DNA of 46,520 bases from an uncultured Akkermansia sp. Lineage in GTDB: Bacteria > Verrucomicrobiota > Verrucomicrobiia > Verrucomicrobiales > Akkermansiaceae. Positions within the stretch are counted from its first letter, which is position 1, and every line of letters starts with the position of its first letter. Under the pieces are notes generated by a model. The model was not told where the DNA came from. It was given only the letters and a program-made list of their open reading frames with translations, and made no database searches. The translations under genes and the position numbers were made by a program. The DNA lies in the NCBI GenBank assembly GCA_947631275.1, contig CANRKR010000008.1, positions 1 through 46,520 on the forward strand, written 5' to 3'. This document shows, in pieces, positions 25,710 through 34,381 of the stretch.

Positions 25710-27436
25710 ATGAATAAAGCTAGGTCCATAGGACGTGAGGAAGTAACTGTAGTTGTCCAGGGAGCAGTTGATCCTGTGTGCGCGGCCAAGTGCTTGTCCT
25801 CTGTGAGGAAGTATCTTCCCGGAGCTGAGATTGTCCTGTCGACGTGGGAAGGGACAAACACTTCGATGTTGGATTACGATGAAGTGGTTTTGAATACTGA
25901 TCCCGGACCTTCAGACTTGGTTCGGCTTTATCCCTTTGAACACGTCAATAATATTAATCGGCAAATTGTGTCTACCCGTGAGGGTATCAGGAGAGCATCC
26001 CGGAAATACGTGTTAAAGCTTCGTTCCGATATGTTAGTTAAGGGGCAGGGGTTTCTTAAGTATTACGATGTGTTTGGAGCTACGGTAACCAAAGACGCAG
26101 TTTTCGAGAAAAGAATCTTGCTTAATGCCAAGACATCTCTTTTTCAAATTGGAGCCATAGGGGATTGGTGGCAGTTTGGACTTAGGAAAGACATGCTCCT
26201 GCTATGGGATATTCCGTTGTATCCTGATAGAAGGGGAGAGGAATATTTTTTAAAACCGGAGAACGCGTTCAAGAAACCGTATGGCAACGAAACGACATGT
26301 CGTTTTTTTCCGGAGATATGGATTGCTTATCAATGCTGTCGGAAGTTTGCCCGAGTAGAACTAGAACACGGATTTGATCGTGCGTCAGCACAATGGGGCT
26401 CAATGATTCGATTTCTTGAGAACAATTTTTTAACAATTGAGCCTGATTTTTCAGATATTGTATTGCCAGAAGCGGAAAATCGAATGCTCGTTAAGGAGCC
26501 GTCGAGATACTTGAACTACAGGCGCCAAGTCAGGCTCCTGCGATCCACTTTTGGCAGGGTTCAAATTCCGCCTTTGAGGGGACTGTATTGGTGGGGTAAA
26601 TACACGTACCTCAAGTACAAGCCACGCTTAAAAGGCTTTGATTATATTTATATTGTACGGAATTATGCTCAGCCGAGAGATTTAGAAGAGATTGAGTGTG
26701 CTATTATCTCCGAGGAAGACGTTACTTTTGTTGTTAGTGGTCTAGTAGAAGAGCAGGCGAGAATAAATTTGGTGCGGATCAGGGAGCTTTTTCCTCAGAG
26801 TAAAATTATTCTGTCTATAGATACCGAGCAGGAAATATCGGGCTTGCCTAGGGAGAGCTATGATGAATTGATACAAACCCCGATTGTGGAAGAATACCAT
26901 CTGGATCAATTCTGCCACCTTAATAATACAAAACGGTTCACTTACAATAAGCAACAAGTAGAAGTGAGGAATGGTTTAAGAGCGGTTAAAACAAGGTACG
27001 CTGTTCGCTTAAGAACAGATTGTTATATAGAAGATATGAGGTTGTTTTCGCTGTATAGACAACTTTCTACATTGTACTCTAAGGCTCAAAAAAGTTTTCG
27101 TCTTTTTAAGCAGAAGGTATTGGTTTGTGGATGGATTACGGGTAGCGTACAGAAAGACCCTGGGTACTTGTCTGACTGTTTCGCCTTTGGACTTACTGAA
27201 GACTTACTTAAGTTGTACAACGGGCGTCTGAGGACGCTTGATGATCTGCATTTCTTCCGGAAACCGGAGAACAGAACGAAAAAAAATTACATGAAATTTA
27301 GTCACCGTTTTACAAATGAGCAGTTTTTCTATTTCTCTTTGCTAAAGGAAATGAATAGGGAGTTTGATGAACCAGAGTCGTGGTGTGTATGGAGTACAGA
27401 GCAAGCGATGCTTTTTGAAAAGTATCTTACCAATAA
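25710..27436 (+). repeat. 1,727-bp direct repeat, copy B
   Basis: This is the partner of 16756-18482, in the same orientation. Recombination between the two copies would remove 8,954 bp: the kinase, nucleotidyltransferase-HAD, SDR, WavE-GT2 and ugd genes. Confidence 0.9.
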
Positions 27437-27755
27437 CTTTATCGTGACCTCATTTCGGAAGTTGCATATACAATTCAAGAATAATTATCGCTCTGATAGA
27501 TGTCTTGGGCGTTATTTTCTAGAAAAATATATGACTAACGTAGATCCTAAGAACAAAAAGCTAGATCGAGAGTTGGTAAAACAACAGAGAGAATTAGCAC
27601 TTGAGGATTGTTCAAGTGCAATCAGACATCATTCTGAGCAGATTCATGTTTCTCAAAAATCCGTCATAAAAAAATTGTCAGAAATTTGTACGGTGGGTCT
27701 TTATAGTGTGAAGTTCATATTGCAACTTATACGGCTGCATTTGAGGGAAGATTAA
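25710..27755 (+). CDS. Tandem double WavE-domain protein, copy B
   Basis: The 681-residue protein has the same two WavE-like domains as copy A at 16756. Residues 1-575 are the same except Ala for Thr at position 25. From residue 576 the sequence departs sharply, yet the tails remain related (RYFLEKYMTNVDP against RYFLEKYIINVDP). Such a mosaic suggests a recent gene-conversion or duplication event covering the catalytic region, with C-termini that evolved separately and may fix the acceptor or partner. The nearest possible SD is poor. It lies 220 bp after ugd and 33 bp before a single-domain WavE gene. Confidence 0.8.
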   Translation: MNKARSIGREEVTVVVQGAVDPVCAAKCLSSVRKYLPGAEIVLSTWEGTNTSMLDYDEVVLNTDPGPSDLVRLYPFEHVNNINRQIVSTREGIRRASRKYVLKLRSDMLVKGQGFLKYYDVFGATVTKDAVFEKRILLNAKTSLFQIGAIGDWWQFGLRKDMLLLWDIPLYPDRRGEEYFLKPENAFKKPYGNETTCRFFPEIWIAYQCCRKFARVELEHGFDRASAQWGSMIRFLENNFLTIEPDFSDIVLPEAENRMLVKEPSRYLNYRRQVRLLRSTFGRVQIPPLRGLYWWGKYTYLKYKPRLKGFDYIYIVRNYAQPRDLEEIECAIISEEDVTFVVSGLVEEQARINLVRIRELFPQSKIILSIDTEQEISGLPRESYDELIQTPIVEEYHLDQFCHLNNTKRFTYNKQQVEVRNGLRAVKTRYAVRLRTDCYIEDMRLFSLYRQLSTLYSKAQKSFRLFKQKVLVCGWITGSVQKDPGYLSDCFAFGLTEDLLKLYNGRLRTLDDLHFFRKPENRTKKNYMKFSHRFTNEQFFYFSLLKEMNREFDEPESWCVWSTEQAMLFEKYLTNNFIVTSFRKLHIQFKNNYRSDRCLGRYFLEKYMTNVDPKNKKLDRELVKQQRELALEDCSSAIRHHSEQIHVSQKSVIKKLSEICTVGLYSVKFILQLIRLHLRED

Positions 27756-27788
27756 AGAACATTTCAACAATCAACCTACAAGAGCATT

Positions 27789-28859
27789 ATGAAAATACGA
27801 TTTGATCAAATTACTGCGGTTATTCAAGGTCCGTATGATGAAGGCGTGACTGAACGAGTTATAGCGAGCGTGCGTAAGAATCTTCCTGGGGCGCGAATTA
27901 TATTTTCGACGTGCGATCAATCGGTGCCGACAACACTGAGGTCGTGCGACGAGCTAGTTATATCTGAGGATCCGGGAACTTTTACTTACCAATCTCGTAT
28001 TTTGGATCAAAACGTAAATCGTTCTATTGTCAATACTCTGGCAGGATTGCGGAAGGTTTCATCTCCTTACACGCTCAAAATTAGATCGGATATTCTTTTA
28101 ATGGGGAATACTTTTTTGAAGTACTTTGATCGATATCCCAAAACGGAAGAGGAATATCGTGTTTTTTTTCATAAATTACTGGCATGTAGTTGGTTTTCAA
28201 GGAAACCACAATCATTATTGAGGAAGATGCCTTTTCATCCGTCAGATCTGGTTTTTTTCGGACACACGGAGGATTTATTGAGGCTCTTTAATATCCCACT
28301 GATGACAAAAAAAGAAGCATACTGGAGTGAGAACAATCCCCCTTTTCCTTGGCGATACTCTGCAGAGCAGTACATATGGCTTACTTGTCTAAGAGAAAAT
28401 GGGTTTCGAGCGGACTGCGATGTCTATAATGACAGTACTCCACAGAATATAGAGCAAACAGAACGTTACTTTGCTTCAAATCTTATTTTCTTAGATTATG
28501 CACAATTCAACCTCCGCCCTCTCAAACAGGCTTTGATCCCAAATAAAATCCCGCCAGAGAGGCTAGTCGATTGCTACACGCACGTGGAATGGATAGAACT
28601 CTACCATAAATATGTTGACCCCAGTATTAGAATTCCTCGCGTCGACAAAACAAGAGATGGTGTGAATACGTTGTTCTGGCGGCGCGAGAAAAGGATTGAA
28701 CAGGAAAGAAATAAGAAGAAATTTCACAAACATGCGGCAGCTTCCATTGCTCCGTTCAGGTCCATGGGCAAATGGTTGGAGGCCGCGATTGCATCTGCCT
28801 ATTACGGGATTAAAGTTGCTCTTGGTTGGCTCTGTTTATTTGCCAAGAAAGGATTATGA
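27789..28859 (+). CDS. Single-domain WavE-family protein
   Basis: The 356-residue protein has one WavE-like domain: QITAVIQGPYDEGVTERVI, LPGARIIFSTCDQ, NRSIVNTLAGLRKV, LKIRSDILLMG, FHPSDLVFFGHTEDLL and YSAEQYIWL. The QGP near the N-terminus is closer to classical WavE sequences than the QGA of the double-domain proteins. The last ~60 residues are basic and then hydrophobic (YYGIKVALGWLCLF), possibly a membrane anchor. It is closely related to the protein at 30078-31088, and the two flank the acyltransferase gene. It is a probable glycosyltransferase of the polymer; substrate unknown. Confidence 0.8.
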   Translation: MKIRFDQITAVIQGPYDEGVTERVIASVRKNLPGARIIFSTCDQSVPTTLRSCDELVISEDPGTFTYQSRILDQNVNRSIVNTLAGLRKVSSPYTLKIRSDILLMGNTFLKYFDRYPKTEEEYRVFFHKLLACSWFSRKPQSLLRKMPFHPSDLVFFGHTEDLLRLFNIPLMTKKEAYWSENNPPFPWRYSAEQYIWLTCLRENGFRADCDVYNDSTPQNIEQTERYFASNLIFLDYAQFNLRPLKQALIPNKIPPERLVDCYTHVEWIELYHKYVDPSIRIPRVDKTRDGVNTLFWRREKRIEQERNKKKFHKHAAASIAPFRSMGKWLEAAIASAYYGIKVALGWLCLFAKKGL

Positions 28860-28931
28860 ATTTTGCTCTAAAAGAAAATACACTGTAAACTTATCCTAAG
28901 AAAAGGAGTAACAATCAACTACTGAAATTCT

Positions 28932-30047
28932 ATGTCACGTTCACGCCTTCATAATTTAGACTTTTTAAAATTTTTGTGTTGTATTTCTATTTTAATCGTT
29001 CATTCTCAATTTGATTTACCTAACTTGCCTCGAACGTCAGTTGGAGTAGAGTTCTTTTTTGTCCTCGCAGGTTTTTTCCTCTTCTTTTCCTTTGATAGAG
29101 GGGAAATTGGAGTAGACTTTGCAGCAAAGAGATGGATACGTCTTATGCCTGTCGTTATTGCGTCTTTTATTGCAGTTATCATACTTCATAAGGCTGGCCT
29201 CATCATACAAAGGACGGATGTCAAAGATGTTTTAATGACAGTTTTTTTTGTCAGGAATATCGGGTTGTTCAATGATGTCAAGCAACTTAATTTTCAGTAT
29301 GACAATTCTCATTTGTGGTTTATTGGGCCTTTGTTCTGGTGCAGTCTGTTTTACTTTACTCTATTCCGAAGCAATATGACTCGTAGTGCAAAGTATCTTA
29401 TTACAGCTTTTCTTGTTTATTGGGGATATAGCGCTTTCCTGAATTTTCTCAGACCGTTGCCTCGGACATTCGAGATTATGCGGGGATTTGGAGGTGTCGG
29501 GTTTGGTGTAGTAGCGGGTTCCTTTGCTTCGGCTTTCTCCCAGTATTTTCATTTTAGAGAAGATACTTGGCAATGTCGGCTATTGTTCACCTTTGTAGAA
29601 ATTTTCTTTTTCGTAACGCTAATCGATCAGTTATTTATCAATGTTATTGGGAGGCATGAGCATCATTTGAAATTTTATCCTATTGTTATATTTTTTGTAT
29701 TAATTATACTGTTTTACCTGCAAAAGGGCTATCTGAGTCGACTACTAAATCGCCCATGGTTGGGAATTTTTGGCCTGTGGAGTTACTCGATTTACGCTTT
29801 CCAATATATCCCCCAAATTATCGTTACACGCGGGAATGTTATTGGGGATATGAGTGCTTATTTAGAATGGCGAATATCACATCCAGTCGTGGGACTATTG
29901 ATAGTGAATATCCTAACACCTACAGTACTAGGGGGGGGTATATACTATCTTGTTGAAAAACCCGTGGGAAGTTTGTTAGGCAAACTATATAAAAAAGTAA
30001 GACTCGAAAAACCGGAGATGACAGAGACGCGAAGAGAAGCACTGTAG
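28932..30047 (+). CDS. Acyltransferase family 3 membrane protein
   Basis: The 371-residue protein begins MSRSRLHNLDFLKFLCC and has about ten hydrophobic segments, as expected for acyltransferase-3 proteins that transfer acetyl or other acyl groups to surface glycans at the inner membrane. Family features include IVHSQFD (catalytic-type His in helix 1), VGVEFFFVLAGFFLFF, KRWIRLMPV, NSHLWFIGPLFWC and the ending YLVEKPVG. It is a paralogue of the truncated gene at 1-744. Only 72 bp separate it from the preceding WavE gene and 30 bp from the next, so all three are probably one transcript. Confidence 0.88.
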   Translation: MSRSRLHNLDFLKFLCCISILIVHSQFDLPNLPRTSVGVEFFFVLAGFFLFFSFDRGEIGVDFAAKRWIRLMPVVIASFIAVIILHKAGLIIQRTDVKDVLMTVFFVRNIGLFNDVKQLNFQYDNSHLWFIGPLFWCSLFYFTLFRSNMTRSAKYLITAFLVYWGYSAFLNFLRPLPRTFEIMRGFGGVGFGVVAGSFASAFSQYFHFREDTWQCRLLFTFVEIFFFVTLIDQLFINVIGRHEHHLKFYPIVIFFVLIILFYLQKGYLSRLLNRPWLGIFGLWSYSIYAFQYIPQIIVTRGNVIGDMSAYLEWRISHPVVGLLIVNILTPTVLGGGIYYLVEKPVGSLLGKLYKKVRLEKPEMTETRREAL

Positions 30048-30077
30048 TTTTTTCATAATGGGAGGAATTTATTTTGC

Positions 30078-31088
30078 ATGATTTGTATGCCAAAAATGCT
30101 ACCCTTTGAACAGGTCACCGCAGTCATCCAAGGGGGATATTGTTGTGAGGTGACAGAGCGAGTTGTCGATAGCGTACGAGAGAATTTGCCCGGCTCTCAG
30201 GTTATTTTTTCAACTTGCGATCGGGAGGTGCCGGAAACGTTGAAGGGTTGCGACCATATCATTGTTTCGGAAGACCCTGGGGGCTATATTTACGAAGATC
30301 GTCCCTTTGAGAAAGAAAATAATATCAATCGTCAGATTGTGAACACGCTGGCGGGTCTCAGGGAGGTGAAAACTCCTTACACTCTGAAGATACGCTCGGA
30401 CTTTCTTTTGACAGGAAACAGCTTTCTTGAATACTATGACCGATATTCCAAAATCGATGATCAATGGCGCGTGTTCAAGCACAAAGTGTTAAGTTGCTGC
30501 TACTATGCCAGAAACCCCAGATCGGCGATCCCATATCCTCTTCATCCGTCGGATCTGGCCTTTTTCGGGCGAACGGAGGATCTACTAAAACTTTTTGATA
30601 TACCCCTGATGACGCATGAGCAGGCGTATTGGAACATGAAAGATATCATGCAGTACCAATACGTGCCGGAGCAATACATCTTCATCAACTGCCTGTTGAA
30701 GGGCGGGCATCCCTTTGATTGCCGATTCTACAATGATTGTCGGCCGGTGAACGTCGAGCAAACGGAACGCTACTTTGCCTCAAACTTTATCTTCCTGGAT
30801 TTTGAGCAATTCAATTTACTGCCTACCAAGAGTGATTTTTGCCTGCATACACACCCGAAGGCGTTTCAAAGCTGTTATACGCACATCGAGTGGATGCGAC
30901 TTTACCGCGACAACGTGGATCTGCAGCAGGAGGTGCCGGCAGTAGATGAGGAAAGGGAAAGGATCGAGGAGGCGTACCGACGATACAAGAAATACCGCTT
31001 CCTGGCTAATCTCTGCGCCTTCTTCCCCGGTTCCAAAAGACTGCGCCGCCGCGTGAGAACGAGCGTTCTTGAATTCCTTCTCAAGTAG
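30078..31088 (+). CDS. Single-domain WavE-family protein, last gene of the polysaccharide operon
   Basis: The 336-residue protein has the WavE motifs EQVTAVIQGGYCCEVTERVV, LPGSQVIFSTCD, INRQIVNTLAGLREV, LKIRSDFLLTG, HPSDLAFFGRTEDLL and VPEQYIFI. It is the sister of the protein at 27789-28859. GGAGG lies at 30061-30065, 12 nt before the first ATG; ATG 30087 and ATG 30096 are other in-frame options. The C-terminus is basic. The DNA becomes more GC-rich towards its 3' end, where the locus gives way to core chromosome. It probably transfers a sugar in polymer assembly. Confidence 0.8.
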   Translation: MICMPKMLPFEQVTAVIQGGYCCEVTERVVDSVRENLPGSQVIFSTCDREVPETLKGCDHIIVSEDPGGYIYEDRPFEKENNINRQIVNTLAGLREVKTPYTLKIRSDFLLTGNSFLEYYDRYSKIDDQWRVFKHKVLSCCYYARNPRSAIPYPLHPSDLAFFGRTEDLLKLFDIPLMTHEQAYWNMKDIMQYQYVPEQYIFINCLLKGGHPFDCRFYNDCRPVNVEQTERYFASNFIFLDFEQFNLLPTKSDFCLHTHPKAFQSCYTHIEWMRLYRDNVDLQQEVPAVDEERERIEEAYRRYKKYRFLANLCAFFPGSKRLRRRVRTSVLEFLLK

Positions 31089-31439
31089 CAGAGGGCGTCT
31101 GAATCGGCATAGGCACTATGTCTGCAGGGGAAGTCAAGAAGAGTACCAGCCCCGGGAGGCATTCTGCATTCAGGACGACAGCGGGTAAAACTCACGAGCA
31201 AAGAGACGGGGGGAAAAAATTAGGTGCGGATTACGACACGTGAAACAGTAAATGAAAGTATCACCACGTCGTGCAATTCTGTTGGCTTCGAAAATTCCGG
31301 GAATGTGTGCGACGCTCACAAACTCAATACACCTCACAGGCGACAAAAGGCAATCACATTCCCTAAAGCGTTTGTATCGAGGTCGCACAAATTGAGTTGA
31401 CACGCAAGGATCCCCTCACTATACTCACACCATTAAACT
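31089..31439. other. Intergenic region closing the polysaccharide locus
   Basis: I find no credible gene or clear terminator in these 351 bp. A 77-codon minus-strand frame at 31170-31403 has no recognisable content. The right end carries a strong promoter for the ATPase gene (31397-31425). Confidence 0.6.
31397..31425 (+). promoter_or_regulatory. Sigma-70-type promoter of the AAA ATPase gene
   Basis: A perfect -35 TTGACA (31397-31402), a 17-bp spacer and -10 TATACT (31420-31425) precede the ATG at 31440 by 14 nt, so the 5' leader would be only about 7-8 nt and carries no Shine-Dalgarno site. Confidence 0.8.
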
Positions 31440-32576
31440 ATGCTGCCTTACATAAAAAAAATCGCTGTTCATCAGGTGCGACATCTTCATGATTTTACGA
31501 TTGGGTTGGAGGATAAGTCGTCCCCGAAGCCCGGTCCCGTGCATTTGCTCCTGACGGGTCGCAATGGCAGCGGCAAGACGAGCCTGCTGTGCGCGATTCG
31601 GGATGCGATGACGGCAATGGCGAGGGATGGATTGGTTGCTGACACGGTGAGGGGTTGGATTGCAGAAAAAGAGAAGAAGTTGGGGGAGGCGGCGAGCGAA
31701 CACGAGCAAAACAGGATCAAGGACGAGTTAAAGCAGTACGGAACGTGGCTGGACGAGGTAGCGGGATCCGTGGAGCTTTTTGCCGAAGATACATCCGAAT
31801 TTGCCAGGATACTCCACCGGAGAGAGGCTCTTTTCGCCTATTATGATGCCCAACATTCCGCGGAGTTCACGCAACCGAAAGCGCCGAACATCCCGGACGT
31901 CGGATTGACGGGCGATATGCAGACGAAACGCTCCAAAGCATTTGTTGAGTTTCTTGTCAACCTCAAGGTGCAGAGTGCGCTTTTCCGCGGGGAGAACAAG
32001 GAGGAGGAAGTCCAACGCATCGAGTCATGGTTTGCCCGCTTTGAGGAGGTGCTGAAACGCATTTTCAACTCCCCGGATACAAGGTTGGATTTTGAGCCCC
32101 GCGACTATACTTTCAGCATCGTCTCGGGCGGCGTGCGCTCCCCGATGACCAACCTTTCTGATGGTTATGCAGCCATTCTGGATATTGTGTCGGATCTCAT
32201 TCTCAAGATGCAACAGCCGCATAACCTCATCGCTTCATTTGACATGCCCGGCGTTGTACTCATCGACGAGGTGGAAACGCATCTGCACCTGGAGCTGCAA
32301 CGCCTCGTCCTGCCGATTCTCACCTCCGTATTTCCGCGGATTCAATTCATTATCACAACGCATTCCCCTTTTGTACTCTCTTCCATCGGCAATGCTGTGG
32401 CGTTCGATCTGGAGAAACAGGAGCCCATGGATAATGCGGATGAATACCCTTACGAATCGCTTACCGAGGGGTATTTCGGGGTTCAGGACATGCCTGCCGC
32501 TCTCTCTGACAAGTTGAGCCGCGTACGCGAGCTGGCCAGGCAGGAAACTCTTTCCGATGAGCGTTTGGAAAACTGA
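31440..32576 (+). CDS. AAA/ABC-type ATPase of the RecF/OLD-like group
   Basis: The 378-residue protein has an N-terminal IAVHQVRHLHDFTI strand pair, Walker A LLTGRNGSGKTSLL near residue 40, an internal helical insert (residues ~70-210), a signature-like NLSDGYAAILDIVSDL, Walker B GVVLIDEVETHLH and the switch ITTHSPFVLSSI. This is the single-chain architecture of predicted ATP-binding proteins related to OLD/RecF that occur in defence and DNA-repair settings. No TOPRIM, HNH or other nuclease domain follows, and no partner nuclease gene is adjacent. It has its own promoter and is not part of the polysaccharide operon. The role is unknown. Confidence 0.8.
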   Translation: MLPYIKKIAVHQVRHLHDFTIGLEDKSSPKPGPVHLLLTGRNGSGKTSLLCAIRDAMTAMARDGLVADTVRGWIAEKEKKLGEAASEHEQNRIKDELKQYGTWLDEVAGSVELFAEDTSEFARILHRREALFAYYDAQHSAEFTQPKAPNIPDVGLTGDMQTKRSKAFVEFLVNLKVQSALFRGENKEEEVQRIESWFARFEEVLKRIFNSPDTRLDFEPRDYTFSIVSGGVRSPMTNLSDGYAAILDIVSDLILKMQQPHNLIASFDMPGVVLIDEVETHLHLELQRLVLPILTSVFPRIQFIITTHSPFVLSSIGNAVAFDLEKQEPMDNADEYPYESLTEGYFGVQDMPAALSDKLSRVRELARQETLSDERLEN

Positions 32577-32653
32577 CGAGTCTTGATTCTGCGAGCCGTC
32601 ATTCGCATGCATTGGGTGGAGGATGCCGTTGCGTCAAAGGAAGTCCTGTTTAC

Positions 32654-32734
32654 GTTCACTAAATTGCACGGAGAGACTAAAAGTTCCTTCACTAAATTGC
32701 ATGAAATAGGGCAAAGTTCCTTCACTGAATTGCA
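32654..32734 (+). repeat. Three short repeats with 33-bp period upstream of a DUF4143 ATPase
   Basis: The unit gttccttcactaaattgca occurs at 32683-32701 and, with one change, at 32716-32734; a shortened unit gttcactaaattgca ends at 32668. The ends are spaced exactly 33 bp apart, and that period is a multiple of three. A 61-codon frame (32583-32768) crosses it and would encode repeats of FTKLH, but I see no reason to call it a gene. Confidence 0.8.
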
Positions 32735-32820
32735 TTTTAAATTGCGGAAAATGGGAGGAAAATGTTGACAATGAAGAAAAGATGTGAGAGACTCCCTGAG
32801 AAAGGCAAAAGCTTTGCAAT

Positions 32821-34164
32821 ATGTACCGTGAGAAGATGCAGGAACTGGAGGCGTGGAAAGGGAATCGGCGAAGGAAGCCAATGCTCCTGCTGGGCGCACG
32901 TCAGGTGGGGAAGACTTGGCTGATGCAGGAGTTCGGACGAAAAAATTACAAGGAGGTGGCTTATATTCGCTTTGATCAGGACACGGATATGCGCAACTCA
33001 TTCATGAGGGATAGTCAGGTGGACCGGTTGCTGAATGATATACGCTTGTTTACCGGCTGTCAGCTGGCGCCCGGGGAGAGCCTGATTATCCTGGATGAGA
33101 TTCAGGAATGCCCGCCGGTGATCGCCGCACTTAAATTTTTTTGCGAAGAGGCTCGCGAGCAACACATCGTCGCGGCGGGATCCCTGCTGGGGCTTTCCAC
33201 GGCCGGAGGTACGGGGTTCCCCGTTGGGAAGGTGAATCAGATAGATATGCACCCGATGAGTTTTATGGAATTTTTGCTCGCCATGGGAATGGATGCATAC
33301 GCAGAGGCGATCCATAGACACCGCTGGGATGTGCTGAACCGCATGAGCACGCAGCTGGAGGACATGCTGCGCTTGTACTACTACGTGGGAGGAATGCCGG
33401 AAGCCGTTTCGCTTTTCGCGGAGACAAAGGATTATGTTGCTGTGAGGATTTACCAAACGGAAGTTCTGCGTGATTACCGCAATGACTTTGGGAAACACGC
33501 CACGGCTGATGAATCGCGGCGCATCGCACGCGTGTGGGATTATATACCGCTGCAGCTGGCCCAGGAGAACAGGCAATTTCTGCCCCATAACATGCAGAAC
33601 GGGGGAATGGCTCTGCGGCAGACACGCCAGCCGTTGCAATGGCTCAAAGACGCGGGACTTATTCACACTGTCCCGCGCGTGCGCACAGGGCAGGTGCCGC
33701 TGGGCGGCTACGTGGATAATGCGTTCAAGGTGTACAGCACGGATGTGGGGTTGCTGTCTGCGCAGTGCCGATTGGATCGACGTGTGCTGCTGAAGAAGAA
33801 TGAGGTGTTCGGGCAATACAAGGGGGCGTTGACAGAGCAGTACGTGATGCAGCAGCTTCTGGCGTCCGGGGTCCCTGAGCTGTATTATTGGAAAGCCGCG
33901 CAGGCGCAGGCAGAGGTGGATTTTCTGGTGACGGCGGGCGCTCAGGTGTTTCCCGTGGAAGTGAAGGCTGAACGCAACTTGCGCGCGAAAAGCTTAAAAA
34001 GCTACTACAAACGGCATGAGAACCATTTCGCCGTGCGTTGTTCTATGGCGCCCTTTTCTTCGGAGAAGGTGCAGGAAGTGCGTGGGGGAGGGTACACACT
34101 GCTGGATGTGCCGTTGTGGGCTGTCGGTGAGCTGCCGAATGTTTTGGAAGAGCTGTGCGAGTGA
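32821..34164 (+). CDS. AAA_14/DUF4143-family ATPase
   Basis: The 447-residue protein has Walker A MLLLGARQVGKTWLMQEF near residue 25, Walker B SLIILDEIQECPPVIAALK near residue 95 and sensor-like VAAGSLLGL, which are the hallmarks of AAA_14 ATPases. The C-terminal DUF4143 part ends in a restriction-nuclease-like fold signature: YYWKAAQAQAEVDFLV followed by VFPVEVKAE (D...ExK). Such proteins are widespread in gut anaerobes and usually stand alone; their function is not settled. A TTGACA lies at 32765-32770 but without a good -10. The three 33-bp-period repeats lie just upstream. Confidence 0.9.
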   Translation: MYREKMQELEAWKGNRRRKPMLLLGARQVGKTWLMQEFGRKNYKEVAYIRFDQDTDMRNSFMRDSQVDRLLNDIRLFTGCQLAPGESLIILDEIQECPPVIAALKFFCEEAREQHIVAAGSLLGLSTAGGTGFPVGKVNQIDMHPMSFMEFLLAMGMDAYAEAIHRHRWDVLNRMSTQLEDMLRLYYYVGGMPEAVSLFAETKDYVAVRIYQTEVLRDYRNDFGKHATADESRRIARVWDYIPLQLAQENRQFLPHNMQNGGMALRQTRQPLQWLKDAGLIHTVPRVRTGQVPLGGYVDNAFKVYSTDVGLLSAQCRLDRRVLLKKNEVFGQYKGALTEQYVMQQLLASGVPELYYWKAAQAQAEVDFLVTAGAQVFPVEVKAERNLRAKSLKSYYKRHENHFAVRCSMAPFSSEKVQEVRGGGYTLLDVPLWAVGELPNVLEELCE

Positions 34165-34345
34165 ATTGGCGGGTTTGCAAACTCTCTTATTTGGAGAGAC
34201 CAGCCCAATGTCATCCTGTTGGGGAGCTTCGACACATCTCCGCCCGGTAGTTTTTTTGCTGTCGCGTACCCTTCGTCGTTGGGGAATTTTTTCGGAATGT
34301 GGATTCCTGCTTCCATAAATTACGCCGCCGCGTGAGGGTTAGCCC

Positions 34346-34374
34346 TTGCGGTGAATGAGCGGCTGTGATAAGAT
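34346..34374 (+). promoter_or_regulatory. Promoter of zupT with leaderless geometry
   Basis: A -35-like TTGCGG (34346-34351), 17-bp spacer and -10 TAAGAT (34369-34374) end exactly 7 nt before ATG 34382. Transcription would start at or next to that ATG, which is why I reject the upstream in-frame ATG at 34355. Confidence 0.6.
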
Positions 34375-34381
34375 GCGGAGC

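Noticed and set aside
31170..31403. 77-codon minus-strand frame in the intergenic region
   Set aside because: No family features and no clear start context; a chance frame is likely.
32583..32768. 61-codon frame with FTKLH repeats
   Set aside because: The repeat pattern follows from the 33-bp DNA repeat; no start site or homology supports a gene.
31440..34164. A complete known defence system from the two ATPases
   Set aside because: No TOPRIM, HNH, DUF4435 or other expected partner is present, and each gene seems separately expressed.
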